A stretch of 64,000 nt of DNA. Source: Micromonospora terminaliae (lineage in GTDB: Bacteria; Actinomycetota; Actinomycetes; Mycobacteriales; Micromonosporaceae). Positions 19,565-28,847 of the stretch are shown here, one piece after another. Under the pieces are notes generated by a model, which made no database searches, was not told where the DNA came from, and worked only from the letters and a program-made list of their open reading frames with translations. Position 1 is the stretch's first letter; every line of letters begins with the position of its first letter. The stretch is from assembly GCF_009671205.1 (NCBI RefSeq), contig NZ_CP045309.1, positions 2,542,001-2,606,000 on the forward strand, read 5' to 3'. The position numbers and the translations under genes are program-made.

Positions 19565-20218
19565 ATGCCAGACGATCGGAACGTGGCCCGGGCCCTGCTG
19601 GACCGGCAGTCCCGCACCTACGCGGAGGAGGCCGGGATCGGCCTCGCCGACCGGCCGGGCCCGCTCTACCAGCTGCTGGTGCTCACCACGCTGCTGAGCA
19701 CCCGGATCCGGGCGTGCGTGGCGATCGCCGCGGCCCGCGAGCTGTTCGCCGCCGGCTGGCGCACCCCGCAGGCCATGGAGGCGGCGAGCTGGCAGGACCG
19801 GGTCGACGCGCTCGGCCGCGGCCACTACCGGCGCTACGACGAGCGGACCGCCACCATGCTCGGCACCGGGGCGCGGCTCTGCCTGGACCGGTGGCACGGG
19901 GACCTGCGCCGGATGCACAAGGAGGCCGACGGCGACCGCGGGGTGCTCCGCCGGCTGCTCACCGAGTTCCCCGGCATCGGCCCGACCGGCGCGGACATCT
20001 TCCTCCGCGAGGCGCAGGCCGTCTGGCCGGACGTGCGCCCCTACGCCGACCGGCGCACCCTGGCCGGCGCGCGCCGGCTGGGCCTACCCGGGAACACCGG
20101 CGGCCTCGCCCGGCTGGTCGGCGAGGCCGACTTCGGGCGGCTGGCGTCGGCCCTGGTGCGGGTGGCGCTCGGCGAGGAGTCGGCCGGGGAGGTCAGCCGG
20201 ACCGCGGCGGCCCGCTGA
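19565..20218 (+). CDS. HhH-GPD DNA glycosylase/endonuclease III-like protein
   Basis: 217 residues. The helix-hairpin-helix LLTEFPGIGPTGADIFLREAQAVWP (about residues 130-155) and the preceding helices resemble endonuclease III/AlkA-type base-excision enzymes. The usual Lys in the hairpin is absent (GPTGADIF), and there is no C-terminal 4Fe-4S Cys cluster. The protein may therefore be a divergent glycosylase or a DNA-binding relative. It starts at an ATG just after a divergent small gene and converges with a small membrane-protein gene. Confidence 0.75.
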   Translation: MPDDRNVARALLDRQSRTYAEEAGIGLADRPGPLYQLLVLTTLLSTRIRACVAIAAARELFAAGWRTPQAMEAASWQDRVDALGRGHYRRYDERTATMLGTGARLCLDRWHGDLRRMHKEADGDRGVLRRLLTEFPGIGPTGADIFLREAQAVWPDVRPYADRRTLAGARRLGLPGNTGGLARLVGEADFGRLASALVRVALGEESAGEVSRTAAAR

Positions 20219-20230
20219 GCCGCCCGGGCC

Positions 20231-20416
20231 TCACTTCGCCGGCCCGGGCTTGGTCAGGTTCCAGGCGAGCGCCGAGGCGAGCAGCGCCAGCAGCACCACG
20301 CCGCCGGAGATGCCCCCGCCCTCCCCGCCGCTGCTGCGATGGCCGGTGGCGCCGAAGTAGATCACGGCCAGCCCGGCGAGCACGGTGACGAACGTCCGCA
20401 GTCCTCGGTCCTTCAC
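20231..20416 (-). CDS. Small two-helix membrane protein
   Basis: 61 residues from a GTG at 20416. Two hydrophobic helices (FVTVLAGLAVIYFGA and GGVVLLALLASALAWNL) flank a Ser/Gly-rich loop. No family recognised. It converges with the HhH-GPD gene; the 12 bases between, and the start of this gene's coding end, hold two copies of the self-complementary GCCCGGGC, which could fold as a shared terminator. Confidence 0.6.
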   Translation of the reverse strand: MKDRGLRTFVTVLAGLAVIYFGATGHRSSGGEGGGISGGVVLLALLASALAWNLTKPGPAK

Positions 20417-20486
20417 GTTCGGAGACGCTACGGCCGCCCGCGGCCCCGGACGGCCGGTTTCGCCCGCTTGTCCCCCGGTCGGGTGG

Positions 20487-21764
20487 TCACTCCGCCCGGC
20501 AGCCCGCGGCCGGACCGCGCAGGCGTACCCGGCGGATCGCCCGGTCCACGACCTCGACCACCTCGACGGTGAGCCCGGGCAGCCGGATCCGCTCCCCCGG
20601 CCCGGCGGGCAGGTGACCGAGCCCGGCCAGCACCAGCCCCGCGACGGTCGTGTACTCCCGGGTCAGCGGGAAGGTCAGCTGCACGCCCGCGTCGGGCAGG
20701 TCGTGCAGCGGGAAGTCGCCGGGCAGCAGCAGGGCGCCGTCCGGCTCCCGGACCGCCTCCCGCACGTCCCGGTCGGTCTCGTCGTACAGCTCGCCGACGA
20801 CCTCCTCGAGCAGATCCTCCATGGTGACCAGGCCGTCCACGCCGCCGTACTCGTCGATCACCAGGGCGAGCTGCTCGTGGCGCTGGCGCAGCTGCCGCAT
20901 GGCGTCGGCCACCGGCAGCGTGCCGGGCAGCAGCACGGGCGTGCGGGCGCGGTCCCCCACGGCGGCGCCGTCGGCGTCGACCAGGTCGCGGATGTGGACC
21001 ACGCCGCGCACGTCGTCCAGCCCGCCGGGGCCCGTCACCGGCGCCCGGGAGCGGCCGGTGGCCGCCAGCCGGCGCATCGCCTCCGCCGCGGTCAGCTCCG
21101 CCGGCAGGAACGTCACGTCGCGGCGGGCCACCAGGATCTCCCGCAGGGTACGGCCGGCGATGTCGAACGCCCCGGCCAGGATCTCCCGCTGCTGCGCGGA
21201 GAGCCCGCGCTGGCTGACCAGCATCTCGCGCAGCTCGTCCTCGGTCATCTCCTGCCGGTTGGCCCGGGGATCGCCGCCGGCCAACCGGACGAGCAGGTCG
21301 GTGGCCCGGCTGAGCAGCCACACCGCCGGGCGGGAGATCCGGGCCAGCACGTCCAGCGGCGCGGCGCTGAGCAGCGCCCAGCGTTCCGTCGCCTGCATGG
21401 CCAGCCGCTTCGGGGCCAGCTCACCGACGACCAGCGTCACGAAGGTCAGCACCACGGTCACCAGCACCACGGCCACCGGGCGGGCGGCCCGGCCGAGGAA
21501 GCCCAGCGGCCCGACGAGCGGCTCCGCCAGCGACACGGCGGCGGCCGCCGAGGCGAGGAAACCGGCCAGGGTGATGCCGAGCTGGATGGTGGCCAGGTAG
21601 CGGTTCGGCTCCCGGGCCAGCCGAATCAGCCGCGCCCCGCTGCGCCCCGCGCGGCCCAGCCGCCGCAGCTGCCCCTCGCGCAGCGTCACGATGGCCATCT
21701 CGCTGCCGGACAGCGCCGCGTTCACCAGCACCAGGACCAGCACCAGGGCGAGCTGTTCGGCCAT
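20487..21764 (-). CDS. CNNM/CorC-type membrane protein with CBS pair (HlyC/CorC family)
   Basis: 425 residues from the ATG at 21764. The N-terminal CNNM (DUF21) domain has about four helices and the motif NAALSGSEMAIVTLREGQLRRL, LVVGELAPKRLA. Two CBS domains follow (MTEDEL-linked, then about residues 200-325, with LALVIDEYGGVDGLVTMEDLLEEVVGE). The C-terminus is a CorC_HlyC domain. Members act in magnesium or cobalt efflux or resistance. It overlaps the small upstream gene by one base (TGATG). Confidence 0.93.
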   Translation of the reverse strand: MAEQLALVLVLVLVNAALSGSEMAIVTLREGQLRRLGRAGRSGARLIRLAREPNRYLATIQLGITLAGFLASAAAAVSLAEPLVGPLGFLGRAARPVAVVLVTVVLTFVTLVVGELAPKRLAMQATERWALLSAAPLDVLARISRPAVWLLSRATDLLVRLAGGDPRANRQEMTEDELREMLVSQRGLSAQQREILAGAFDIAGRTLREILVARRDVTFLPAELTAAEAMRRLAATGRSRAPVTGPGGLDDVRGVVHIRDLVDADGAAVGDRARTPVLLPGTLPVADAMRQLRQRHEQLALVIDEYGGVDGLVTMEDLLEEVVGELYDETDRDVREAVREPDGALLLPGDFPLHDLPDAGVQLTFPLTREYTTVAGLVLAGLGHLPAGPGERIRLPGLTVEVVEVVDRAIRRVRLRGPAAGCRAE

Positions 21765-21961
21765 CAGTCGGTCTCCAGGTCGTCCAGGGAGATCGCGTGC
21801 GTCATGAGCCACCGGGCCAGCGCACCCATTCCGAACAGCCACAGCGGCGCCGACTCGGTGGTGCCGTTCGTGGCGAAGACGGCGAACCGCAGGTCCGGTG
21901 CCCGGTACGCCTCGATGCGCCACCGGTGGTTCCTGTCCCGCCAGACCGCCGAAGGGTCCAT
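21764..21961 (-). CDS. Small protein upstream of the CNNM gene, unknown function
   Basis: 65 residues, MDPSAVWRDRNHRWRIEAYRAPDLRFAVFATNG at its start (two pieces shown joined only for identity: residues 1-20 and 21-33), then a weakly hydrophobic segment APLWLFGMGALARWLM. Translation is coupled to the CNNM gene by TGATG. No domain recognised. It may help membrane insertion of its neighbour, which is only inference from the coupling. Confidence 0.55.
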   Translation of the reverse strand: MDPSAVWRDRNHRWRIEAYRAPDLRFAVFATNGTTESAPLWLFGMGALARWLMTHAISLDDLETD

Positions 21962-22006
21962 GGCGTCACCGTAGGTGACCGGGTGCGGCTGCCGGTGCCG
22001 CTTGGC

Positions 22007-23770
22007 TCACCCGGGAGGGTGGACCACCTCGCGGGCGTCGTCGGGCAGCCGGCGCGTGGCGCCGCGGCGGTCGAGCAGTTCCAGCAGCGGCACCGCCACG
22101 CGCCGGGTGGTGTCCAGGGCCTGCCGGGCCGCGCTGAGCGTGAACGGCTGCGACAGCCCGGCGAGCACCCGCACCGCGTCGTCCAGCGCGCCGGGCAGCA
22201 GCACCACGTTGTCGGCGAGCTTCAGCAGGGCGCCGGCACGCACGGCCGCCCCGATCTCGCGGGGGCCCAGGCCGAAGTCGGCGAGGCGGTGCGTCTCGGG
22301 GGCCTGGAAGGGGCGGTCGCCGTACTCGGCGCGGACCCGGGCCACCGCCCGCGCCACGGGTTCGGGCAGCGTGTCCGCCGCGGTGGCGGTGACCCGGCCG
22401 GCCCGCAGCCGCAGCGGCGGGCGCAGCAGCGCCTCCACGAGCGCCCGGTCGGGCAGGTCGAGGCGGTGCCGCAGCACGTCGACCGGCACGCCGGCCGCCA
22501 GGGGTTGCTCGCGGGCGTACCGGGCGACCTCCTCGGTGAGCCGGCGGCCCAGCTCCCGCCAGTGGTCCGGGTCGGCGAGCCAGTCCCCGGCGACCGGCGC
22601 GGCGGTGGCCGGCACGCCCATCCGGGTCAGCTCGCCGGCCCGCACGAGGCGCCGCCGGCGCAGCTCCCCCGCCAGGTCGGGCCGGCCGTCCAGCCCCGCC
22701 AGCACGATGGCGCGGGCGGCGGCCGCGCCCCGGCGCCGCAGCGGCGGCGGGTCCACGTCCAGCACGGTCACCCCGCCGCTGACGTGGTGCCGGCCGGGGT
22801 CGCGCAGCAGCGCCCGGTCGCCGATCACCAGCGGCAGCGGGCGGGCCAGCCGGAGCCGGACGGTGTCCGGCCCGAGCGGGCGGACCCGGGCCGGCACGGC
22901 GGCCGAGCCCACGTGCAGGGTGAGGGTGGGCGGCAGGTCGGCGGCCGGATCACCGGCGAGCCGGACGTCGAGCAGGTCGGTGCCGCGGAACCGGCCGGGG
23001 CTGAGCAGGGCGTCGCCGCGGGCCACCCGGTCGCGGGGCAGCCCGCGCAGGTTCACCGCCACCCGCGCCACGGCGCCCACCTCGGCGCGGGCGGTGTTCA
23101 ACGCGTGCAGGCCGCGGACCCGCACCGGTTCCCCCGTGGCGGCGAGTTCGAGCGTGTCGCCGACGCGCAGCCGGCCGGCGCCGAGGGTGCCCGTGACCAC
23201 CGTGCCGCTGCCGCGGACCGTGAACGAGCGGTCCACCCAGAGCCGGACCGGGGCGTCGGCGGCCGGGTCGGGCAGCCGGGCGACCAGCCGGTCCAGCGCG
23301 GCCCGCAGCTCGGGCAGGCCCGCACCGGTGACCGCGCTGACCGGCACCGCCTCCACCGCGCCGAGGGAGGTCGCGGCGATCTCCTCCCGCGCCCGGGCCA
23401 GCGCCGGCCCCGGGTCGGCCAGGTCCGCGCGGGTCACCGCGAGCAGCCCGTGGGACACCCCGAGCGCGTCCAGCGCGGCCAGGTGTTCGGCGGACTGCGG
23501 CATCCAGCCCTCGTCGGCGCCGACCACGACCAGCGCGGCCGGGACGGGCCCGACGCCCGCCAGCATGTTCGGCACGAACCGCTCGTGCCCGGGCACGTCG
23601 ACGAACGCGACGGTGCCGCCGGCGGGCAGGGTGGTCCAGGCGAAGCCGAGGTCGATGGTCATGCCCCGGCGGCGCTCCTCCGCCCACCGGTCGGGTTCCA
23701 TCCCGGTCAGCGCCCGGACCAGCGTGGACTTGCCGTGGTCGACGTGCCCCGCGGTGGCCACCACCCACAC
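22007..23770 (-). CDS. selB: Selenocysteine-specific translation elongation factor SelB
   Basis: 587 residues from a GTG at 23770, two bases after the selA stop. The GTPase domain has TAGHVDHGKSTLVRALTG (P-loop, residues about 6-23), DVPGHERFVPNML and TRADL. Domains II/III follow, then the C-terminal winged helices that bind the SECIS hairpin (about residues 390-587). SelB delivers Sec-tRNA to an in-frame UGA. It is the last gene of the selA-selB pair beside tRNA-Sec and a UGA-containing formate dehydrogenase gene. Confidence 0.97.
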   Translation of the reverse strand: MWVVATAGHVDHGKSTLVRALTGMEPDRWAEERRRGMTIDLGFAWTTLPAGGTVAFVDVPGHERFVPNMLAGVGPVPAALVVVGADEGWMPQSAEHLAALDALGVSHGLLAVTRADLADPGPALARAREEIAATSLGAVEAVPVSAVTGAGLPELRAALDRLVARLPDPAADAPVRLWVDRSFTVRGSGTVVTGTLGAGRLRVGDTLELAATGEPVRVRGLHALNTARAEVGAVARVAVNLRGLPRDRVARGDALLSPGRFRGTDLLDVRLAGDPAADLPPTLTLHVGSAAVPARVRPLGPDTVRLRLARPLPLVIGDRALLRDPGRHHVSGGVTVLDVDPPPLRRRGAAAARAIVLAGLDGRPDLAGELRRRRLVRAGELTRMGVPATAAPVAGDWLADPDHWRELGRRLTEEVARYAREQPLAAGVPVDVLRHRLDLPDRALVEALLRPPLRLRAGRVTATAADTLPEPVARAVARVRAEYGDRPFQAPETHRLADFGLGPREIGAAVRAGALLKLADNVVLLPGALDDAVRVLAGLSQPFTLSAARQALDTTRRVAVPLLELLDRRGATRRLPDDAREVVHPPG

Positions 23771-23772
23771 GG

Positions 23773-25065
23773 TCAGGCCCCGACCCGCAGGATCGCCGCC
23801 CGCACGTCCGGGTCCGCGGCGGCGGGCACGCAGCGCAGGTCGAGCAGGAGCCGGCCGTGCAGCACCCGGCCGAGGATCGGCGGCGCGCCGGTGCGCAGCG
23901 GCTCGGCGTACCGCTCGGGCAGGCTCAGCGCCCACGAGTCGAGTTCGACCCCGGGGGCGCCGCCGCCGCCGACCACCGCCGCGCTGGGCACCACCTCGGC
24001 CTTGCAGCCGTCCTCGCCGAGCCGGTCGCGCAGCCGTTCGGTGCGGGCGCGCAGTGCCCCCGGCTCGGCGTGCAGGGCCTCCCGGGTCGGGGTGGTCGGC
24101 GCGTGCAGGGTGGCGGCGAGCGCGGCCAGGGTCAGCTTGTCGACCCGCAGCGCCCGCGCCAGGGGGTGCCGGCGCAGCCGCTCGACCAGGTCGGCCGCGC
24201 CGAGCAGCAGCCCGGCCTGCGGCCCGCCGAGCAGCTTGTCGCCGCTGGCCGTGACGAGGTGCGCACCGGCGCGCAGCGTGGTCGCGGCGTCCGGCTCGTC
24301 GGGCAGCAACGGGTCGGGCGCGAGCAGCCCGGAGCCGATGTCGGCGACCACCGGTACGCCGAGGGTGGCCAGCTCCCCGACCGGCACGGTGGAGGTGAAG
24401 CCGGTGACCCGGAAGTTCGACGGGTGCACCTTGAGCACGAACCCGGTGCGCGGGCCGACCGCGGCGGCGTAGTCGGCCAGGGCGGTGCGGTTGGTGGTGC
24501 CCACCTCGCGCAGCCGGGCCCCGGTGCTCTCCAGCAGGTCGGGCAGGCGGAACCCGTCGCCGATCTCGACGAGTTCGCCGCGGCTGACCACGATCTCCCG
24601 GTCCGCGGCGAGCGCCGTGGCGGCCAGCACCAGGGCGGCCGCCCCGTTGTTGACGACGTGCACGGCCGGCGCCTCGGGCACGGCGGCGGCGAGCGCGTCG
24701 AGGGCCTCCCGGCCACGCCGGGCCCGCCGCCCGGTACGCAGGTCGAGTTCCACGTCGGTGTGCCCGGCGGCGGCCACCAGGGCATCGACGGCAGCGGCCG
24801 CCAGCGGGGCCCGCCCGAGGTTGGTGTGCAGCACGACGCCGGTGGCGTTGAGCACCGCCCGGGGCGCCGGCGCGGGCAGGTCGGCCAGCGCGGCGTCGCG
24901 TACCTGCTCGGGAGTGAGCTGGCCGGCGCGGGCCCGGCCCTGGGCCCGGACGATCGCGGCCTTGACCCGGTCGCGGCCGAGCGTGCCGGCCGCGGCGGCC
25001 AGCGCCGGGTCGGCGAGCAGCGCGTCGGTGCGCGGCACCCGCCGCCGCGGGTCCACGTCACGCAT
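23773..25065 (-). CDS. selA: L-seryl-tRNA(Sec) selenium transferase SelA
   Basis: 430 residues. The PLP-enzyme signature TASGDKLLGGPQAGLLLG holds the Schiff-base lysine, and RAVLNATGVVLHTNLGRAPL is the classic SelA segment. SelA converts Ser-tRNA(Sec) to Sec-tRNA(Sec) with selenophosphate. The ATG at 25065 lies 22 bases after the 3' end of tRNA-Sec, so the tRNA could be the head of the same transcript. Selenophosphate synthetase (selD), also needed, is not in this window. Confidence 0.97.
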   Translation of the reverse strand: MRDVDPRRRVPRTDALLADPALAAAAGTLGRDRVKAAIVRAQGRARAGQLTPEQVRDAALADLPAPAPRAVLNATGVVLHTNLGRAPLAAAAVDALVAAAGHTDVELDLRTGRRARRGREALDALAAAVPEAPAVHVVNNGAAALVLAATALAADREIVVSRGELVEIGDGFRLPDLLESTGARLREVGTTNRTALADYAAAVGPRTGFVLKVHPSNFRVTGFTSTVPVGELATLGVPVVADIGSGLLAPDPLLPDEPDAATTLRAGAHLVTASGDKLLGGPQAGLLLGAADLVERLRRHPLARALRVDKLTLAALAATLHAPTTPTREALHAEPGALRARTERLRDRLGEDGCKAEVVPSAAVVGGGGAPGVELDSWALSLPERYAEPLRTGAPPILGRVLHGRLLLDLRCVPAAADPDVRAAILRVGA

Positions 25066-25086
25066 CGGGTCTCCCAGGGAACGGCT

Positions 25087-25182
25087 TGGCGGAGACGGAC
25101 GGGAATCGAACCCGCCTGGCCCGGGTCCCGGACCACACCGGTTTTGAAGACCGGGAGGGGCACCAGCCGCCTGAACGCCTCC
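25087..25182 (-). tRNA. selC: tRNA-Sec (anticodon TCA)
   Basis: On the minus strand a 96-base cloverleaf starts GGAGGCG and ends CGTCTCC plus discriminator G and encoded CCA. The acceptor pairs with one G-U wobble. The anticodon loop reads CTTCAAA within CCGGTCTTCAAAACCGG, giving anticodon UCA that reads UGA. The long variable arm (TGGTCCGGGACCCGGGCCA) and T-loop GGTTCGATTCC are clear. The size and long extra arm are typical for tRNA-Sec. It lies directly upstream of selA. Confidence 0.97.
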
Positions 25183-25230
25183 ACGAGCACTTAACCACAC
25201 CTGATCTCCGGCCGCCCGGGGAGGACCGGA

Positions 25231-26520
25231 TCAGGGCCCGGGCGTCTGGAAGTGGGGCCGCGGCTTGCCGGGAGCGGTGGGCAGCCGGGTGATCGGCGGG
25301 AGCACCAGCGCCACGAACGCCAGGATGCCGATGACCGTGAAGGGCAGGGTGTAGCTCTTGCCGCTGGCCTCGTAGAGCAGCGAGGTGAGCAGCGGGCCCA
25401 CGACACCGCCGATGCTCCACGCCACGATCATCGCCCCGTAGATGGCGCCGGCGTTCGGCGTGCCGAAGTAATCCGCCGCGGTCGCCGGCATGGTGCCGAA
25501 GCCGCCGCCGTAGGCGAGGTAGACCAGGGCGGCGAGGACGGCGAAGAGCCAGAACGCGGAGGCGTGCGGCAGGATCAGGAAGCAGACGCCCTGGAGGGCG
25601 AGCATGCCGATGAACGCCGGCATCCGGCCGACCCGGTCGGACAGCCACGCCCACGCCACCCGCCCGCCACCGTTGAACAGGCCCAGGACGCCGACCATCC
25701 CGGCGGCCGTCGCGGCGCCGACCCCGGCGACCGTCTGCGCGGCGTCCGCGGCCTGCGAGATGAGCGCGATGCCGCAGGTCACGTTGAGCGTGAGGATCAG
25801 CGTGAGCAGGTACCACTGCCGGGTGCGCAGGGCCTCGCCGAAGGTGTAGACCCGGGTTCCGGCGACGGCCCGGCCGCCGACCGCCGGCGTGAAGCCCGGC
25901 ACCTGGTAGCCGGCCGGCGGGTCCCGGAAGAACGACGCCCCGAGCAGCACCGCCACCAGGTAGGCGATGCCCAGCGGCAGGAAGACGCTGGTCTTGTGGT
26001 CGGTGCCGGCCAGCAGGCCCTTCGCCACCGGTGCGGTGATCACCGCACCGAACCCGAAGCCGGCGACGGCGATCCCGGTGATGAGCCCGCGCTTGTCCGG
26101 GAACCACTTGCTGAGCATGGCGATCGGTGTGATGTACGCGGCGCCGAGCCCGATGCCGCCCAGCACGCCGTAGGTGAGCAGCAGCAGCCACAGCTGGTCG
26201 CTCGACGACACCAGCGACGCGAGCATGGTCCCGACGGCGTAGAGGATCCCGCCGCCCAGGGCCACCGGCCGCGGCCCGCGCCGGTCCTGGATACGCCCAC
26301 CCACCAGGCTGCCGATGAAGATCGTTCCGATCGCCACCTCGAAGGGCAGCACCACCTCGGCCTTGCTCCATCCGAACTCGTCCTGGAGCGGCTTGTTGAA
26401 CACACTCCAGGCGTAGACGGCGCCCAGCGCGAGCTGGACGAGGACGGCAGCGATCACGAGGCCCCAGCGGCCCCGGGTCGGTGGTGGATTCCCCCGCGAA
26501 CGAGCGGCTGTTGTGGCCAT
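25231..26520 (-). CDS. OFA-type major facilitator transporter (oxalate/formate antiporter family)
   Basis: 429 residues with about 12 membrane helices. The family marks include GAVYAWSVFNKPLQDEFGWS in helix 1, GRIQDRRGPRPVALGGG, FPDKRGLITGIAVAGFGFGA and GRVAWAWLSDRVGR. OFA-family carriers exchange small carboxylates such as oxalate and formate. Its place between the selenocysteine genes and the formate dehydrogenase operon suggests formate or a related carboxylate as substrate. The same gene pairing does not prove direction of transport. Confidence 0.9.
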   Translation of the reverse strand: MATTAARSRGNPPPTRGRWGLVIAAVLVQLALGAVYAWSVFNKPLQDEFGWSKAEVVLPFEVAIGTIFIGSLVGGRIQDRRGPRPVALGGGILYAVGTMLASLVSSSDQLWLLLLTYGVLGGIGLGAAYITPIAMLSKWFPDKRGLITGIAVAGFGFGAVITAPVAKGLLAGTDHKTSVFLPLGIAYLVAVLLGASFFRDPPAGYQVPGFTPAVGGRAVAGTRVYTFGEALRTRQWYLLTLILTLNVTCGIALISQAADAAQTVAGVGAATAAGMVGVLGLFNGGGRVAWAWLSDRVGRMPAFIGMLALQGVCFLILPHASAFWLFAVLAALVYLAYGGGFGTMPATAADYFGTPNAGAIYGAMIVAWSIGGVVGPLLTSLLYEASGKSYTLPFTVIGILAFVALVLPPITRLPTAPGKPRPHFQTPGP

Positions 26521-26565
26521 GAGCGGTACCCCCGTATCGGCTCATGGGCCCGGCGCCTGTCCTGC

Positions 26566-27807
26566 CTATCCCCCGTTCGGGCCGGCGCCCGGCCCGTTGA
26601 CGTGTGGTTGCTGGCTTGCCCGCCGCTGCGCGCGTTCCCGCTGCGGCACGACGGTGTACTTGGGATCCCGCGCCGAGGCCACCCCGCCGTGGAAGATGCC
26701 GAACCGGGTGCAGACGGACGCGGCGAGCAGCGCGCCGCCGGACAGGGCCGACAGCATCCGGCTGCGCCGCCCGACCAGGGCGCCGGCCACCCCGGCGGCG
26801 GTGAGCGTCCGCCCGGCGCGCAGCAGCCTCCCGGCGGTGCCCGTCGTGTAGGGCTCGCTGAGCAGGCCCAGCCGGTTCTCCACCCGGTGCGAGCCCCACA
26901 GCTCCAGGGCCGCGCCGGCGACGGCGAGACGCCGCGCCGGCCCGGCCTGGCCGGTGGGCGCGGCCAGCAGCCCCACGCCGGCGCCGCTGGCCAGCGCGCT
27001 GCCCGCGAAGACGACCGGCAGTTCCGGGTACGCCTCGTGCCAGGACGGCACCGCCGTGTCGGCCAGCAGCACCCCCGTGTACGTGGCCAGGGCGGGCGCG
27101 GTGACCGCAGCGACCAGCCCGGCGGCGTTCCCGGCCGGCGGCAGCAGCTTCCGCCCGAGCCCGAGCACGCCCCGCTCGGGCAGCCAGGGCGCGGCCTCGG
27201 CGACCGCGGCGATCCCGGCGGCGGGCCCGAAGGTGGTGAGGATCCAGGTGCCCACGGACATCGGCGAGGTCAGCTTCGCCACCCGAAGCATGTGGTGGAA
27301 GCGGCTGGGCTTGCCCAGGTCACGGACGAGGAAGACGGTGCTGGCGCTGACCGCCGCAAGGGAGGTGACCCGGCCGGCCCGGCGCAGCGCCGGCCGGCCG
27401 GTGAGCTGGCCACCGGCCGCGAGCAGCGACGAACCGGCCGCGAGCCCCCCGGTGAACAGGTACGCGGCGATGTCCCACTTCCAGACGGGCGCCTTCAGGA
27501 TCGGCCGCCCGTAGTACGAGGTGAACTCGGCGGGAGGCACCGCCAGCTGCTCCCCGCCGCCCCCGCGCCGACCCCGACGCCGTTCCGCGGGCCGGACGTC
27601 GCGGGGCGGCTGGGGCGCCAGCCCGGCCTCGGCGGCGCCCGCGTCGGTGCGGGCCACGCCGGCCCCGGTGCCGGTCGCCCGGCTGCCGTTCGCGCCCACC
27701 TTCGGGGCGTGACCACCCGGCTCGCCCGGGCGGGCCGGCACATCGGCGGCGAGCCGCTCACGGAAGCGGCGGAACAGGTCGCCGACGGCGGGGCGGTCCG
27801 GACTCAC
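26566..27807 (-). CDS. Formate dehydrogenase membrane subunit, NrfD/PsrC family
   Basis: 413 residues from a GTG at 27807 overlapping the stop of the beta subunit (GTGA). After a polar, Gly/Arg-rich N-terminal region of about 110 residues come SYYGRPILKAPVWKWDIAAYLFTGGLAAGS, the typical NrfD opening, and about eight hydrophobic helices. NrfD proteins pass electrons to the menaquinone pool without heme. It replaces the cytochrome b subunit of FDH-N, as is usual in actinobacterial selenocysteine formate dehydrogenases. Confidence 0.9.
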   Translation of the reverse strand: MSPDRPAVGDLFRRFRERLAADVPARPGEPGGHAPKVGANGSRATGTGAGVARTDAGAAEAGLAPQPPRDVRPAERRRGRRGGGGEQLAVPPAEFTSYYGRPILKAPVWKWDIAAYLFTGGLAAGSSLLAAGGQLTGRPALRRAGRVTSLAAVSASTVFLVRDLGKPSRFHHMLRVAKLTSPMSVGTWILTTFGPAAGIAAVAEAAPWLPERGVLGLGRKLLPPAGNAAGLVAAVTAPALATYTGVLLADTAVPSWHEAYPELPVVFAGSALASGAGVGLLAAPTGQAGPARRLAVAGAALELWGSHRVENRLGLLSEPYTTGTAGRLLRAGRTLTAAGVAGALVGRRSRMLSALSGGALLAASVCTRFGIFHGGVASARDPKYTVVPQRERAQRRASQQPHVNGPGAGPNGG

Positions 27808-28847
27808 GATGAACCTCCGACGAACGCGGCGACGGCCGCCGCCGCCATGGCCAGGGCGGCCAGCCCGGCCCGCTTCCACATCTTCGGCAGGTCCCGGGTG
27901 GTGACCACCGGGTCCGGCGGCAGGCCGTACACCTCGGGCTCGTCGAGCAGCAGGAAGAACGCGCCGTCCCCGCCGACGCCGTCGGTCGGGTCGTGGCCGT
28001 AGAGGCGGGCCTCCGGCACGCCGCGCTGGTGCAGCGTGGCGACCCGCTCGGCGGCACGTTCCCGCAGCTCGTCGAGAGGACCGTACTGGATCGACTCGGT
28101 GGGGCAGGCCTGCGCGCAGGCCGGCGTCTTCCCGGCGCCCAGCCGGTCGTAGCAGAGCGTGCACTTCCAGGCCCGGCCGTCGCCCTTGCGCTGGTCGATC
28201 ACCCCGTAGGGGCACGCGGAGATGCAGTAGCCGCAGCCGTTGCAGATGTCCTCCTGCACCACCACCGTGCCGAACTCGGTGCGGAACAGCGAACCCGTCG
28301 GGCAGACGTCCAGGCAGGCGGCATGGGTGCAGTGTTTGCAGACGTCCGACATCATCAGCCAGCGGAAGTCGGAGCGCGTCTCGGCGCCGGTGGCCCGCCC
28401 GGGCGGCTGGGCGCCGGGCATGCCGAGGAACTCCGGACCGGCCGCCATCCGCGCCGCCGCGTCCGGGCGCCCCGGCGGCAGCCCCGGAACGGTGCCGGTG
28501 TCGGTGCCCGTGCCGGCGGCGGCAGCCGCGCTCTCCGCGCTGGTCGGCGGCCCCGTCGGGTTCTCCGCGAAGGGCGGTGTCCGGTGCCCGGCCGGGCGGG
28601 GCTGCTCGATGAACGCGACGTGCCGCCAGGAGTTGGCGGTCAGCGCGCCGGTGTTGTCGTACGACATGCCGAGCAGGTCGAAGCCCGAGTCCGGGACGCC
28701 GTTCCACTCCTTGCAGGCCACCTCGCAGGCCTTGCAGCCGATGCAGACGCTGGTGTCGGTGAAGAAGCCCATCCGCGGGCCGGCATCGACCCAGCCGGCG
28801 TCCGGGGCCGGGTCCAGCGGGCCGTAGAGGCTGTTGGCGTCAGGCAT
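27804..28847 (-). CDS. Formate dehydrogenase iron-sulfur (beta) subunit
   Basis: 347 residues. Four cysteine clusters are visible: CIGCKACEVACKEWNG, CKHCTHAACLDVCPTG, CNGCGYCISACPYG and CTLCYDRLGAGKTPACAQACPT. A Pro/Gly-rich insert (about residues 80-140) separates the first and second. A single hydrophobic helix (LAALAMAAAAVAAFVGG) ends the protein, anchoring it to the membrane as in FdnH. It moves electrons from the catalytic subunit to the NrfD subunit. Its ATG overlaps the fdhA stop by eight bases. Confidence 0.95.
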   Translation of the reverse strand: MPDANSLYGPLDPAPDAGWVDAGPRMGFFTDTSVCIGCKACEVACKEWNGVPDSGFDLLGMSYDNTGALTANSWRHVAFIEQPRPAGHRTPPFAENPTGPPTSAESAAAAAGTGTDTGTVPGLPPGRPDAAARMAAGPEFLGMPGAQPPGRATGAETRSDFRWLMMSDVCKHCTHAACLDVCPTGSLFRTEFGTVVVQEDICNGCGYCISACPYGVIDQRKGDGRAWKCTLCYDRLGAGKTPACAQACPTESIQYGPLDELRERAAERVATLHQRGVPEARLYGHDPTDGVGGDGAFFLLLDEPEVYGLPPDPVVTTRDLPKMWKRAGLAALAMAAAAVAAFVGGSS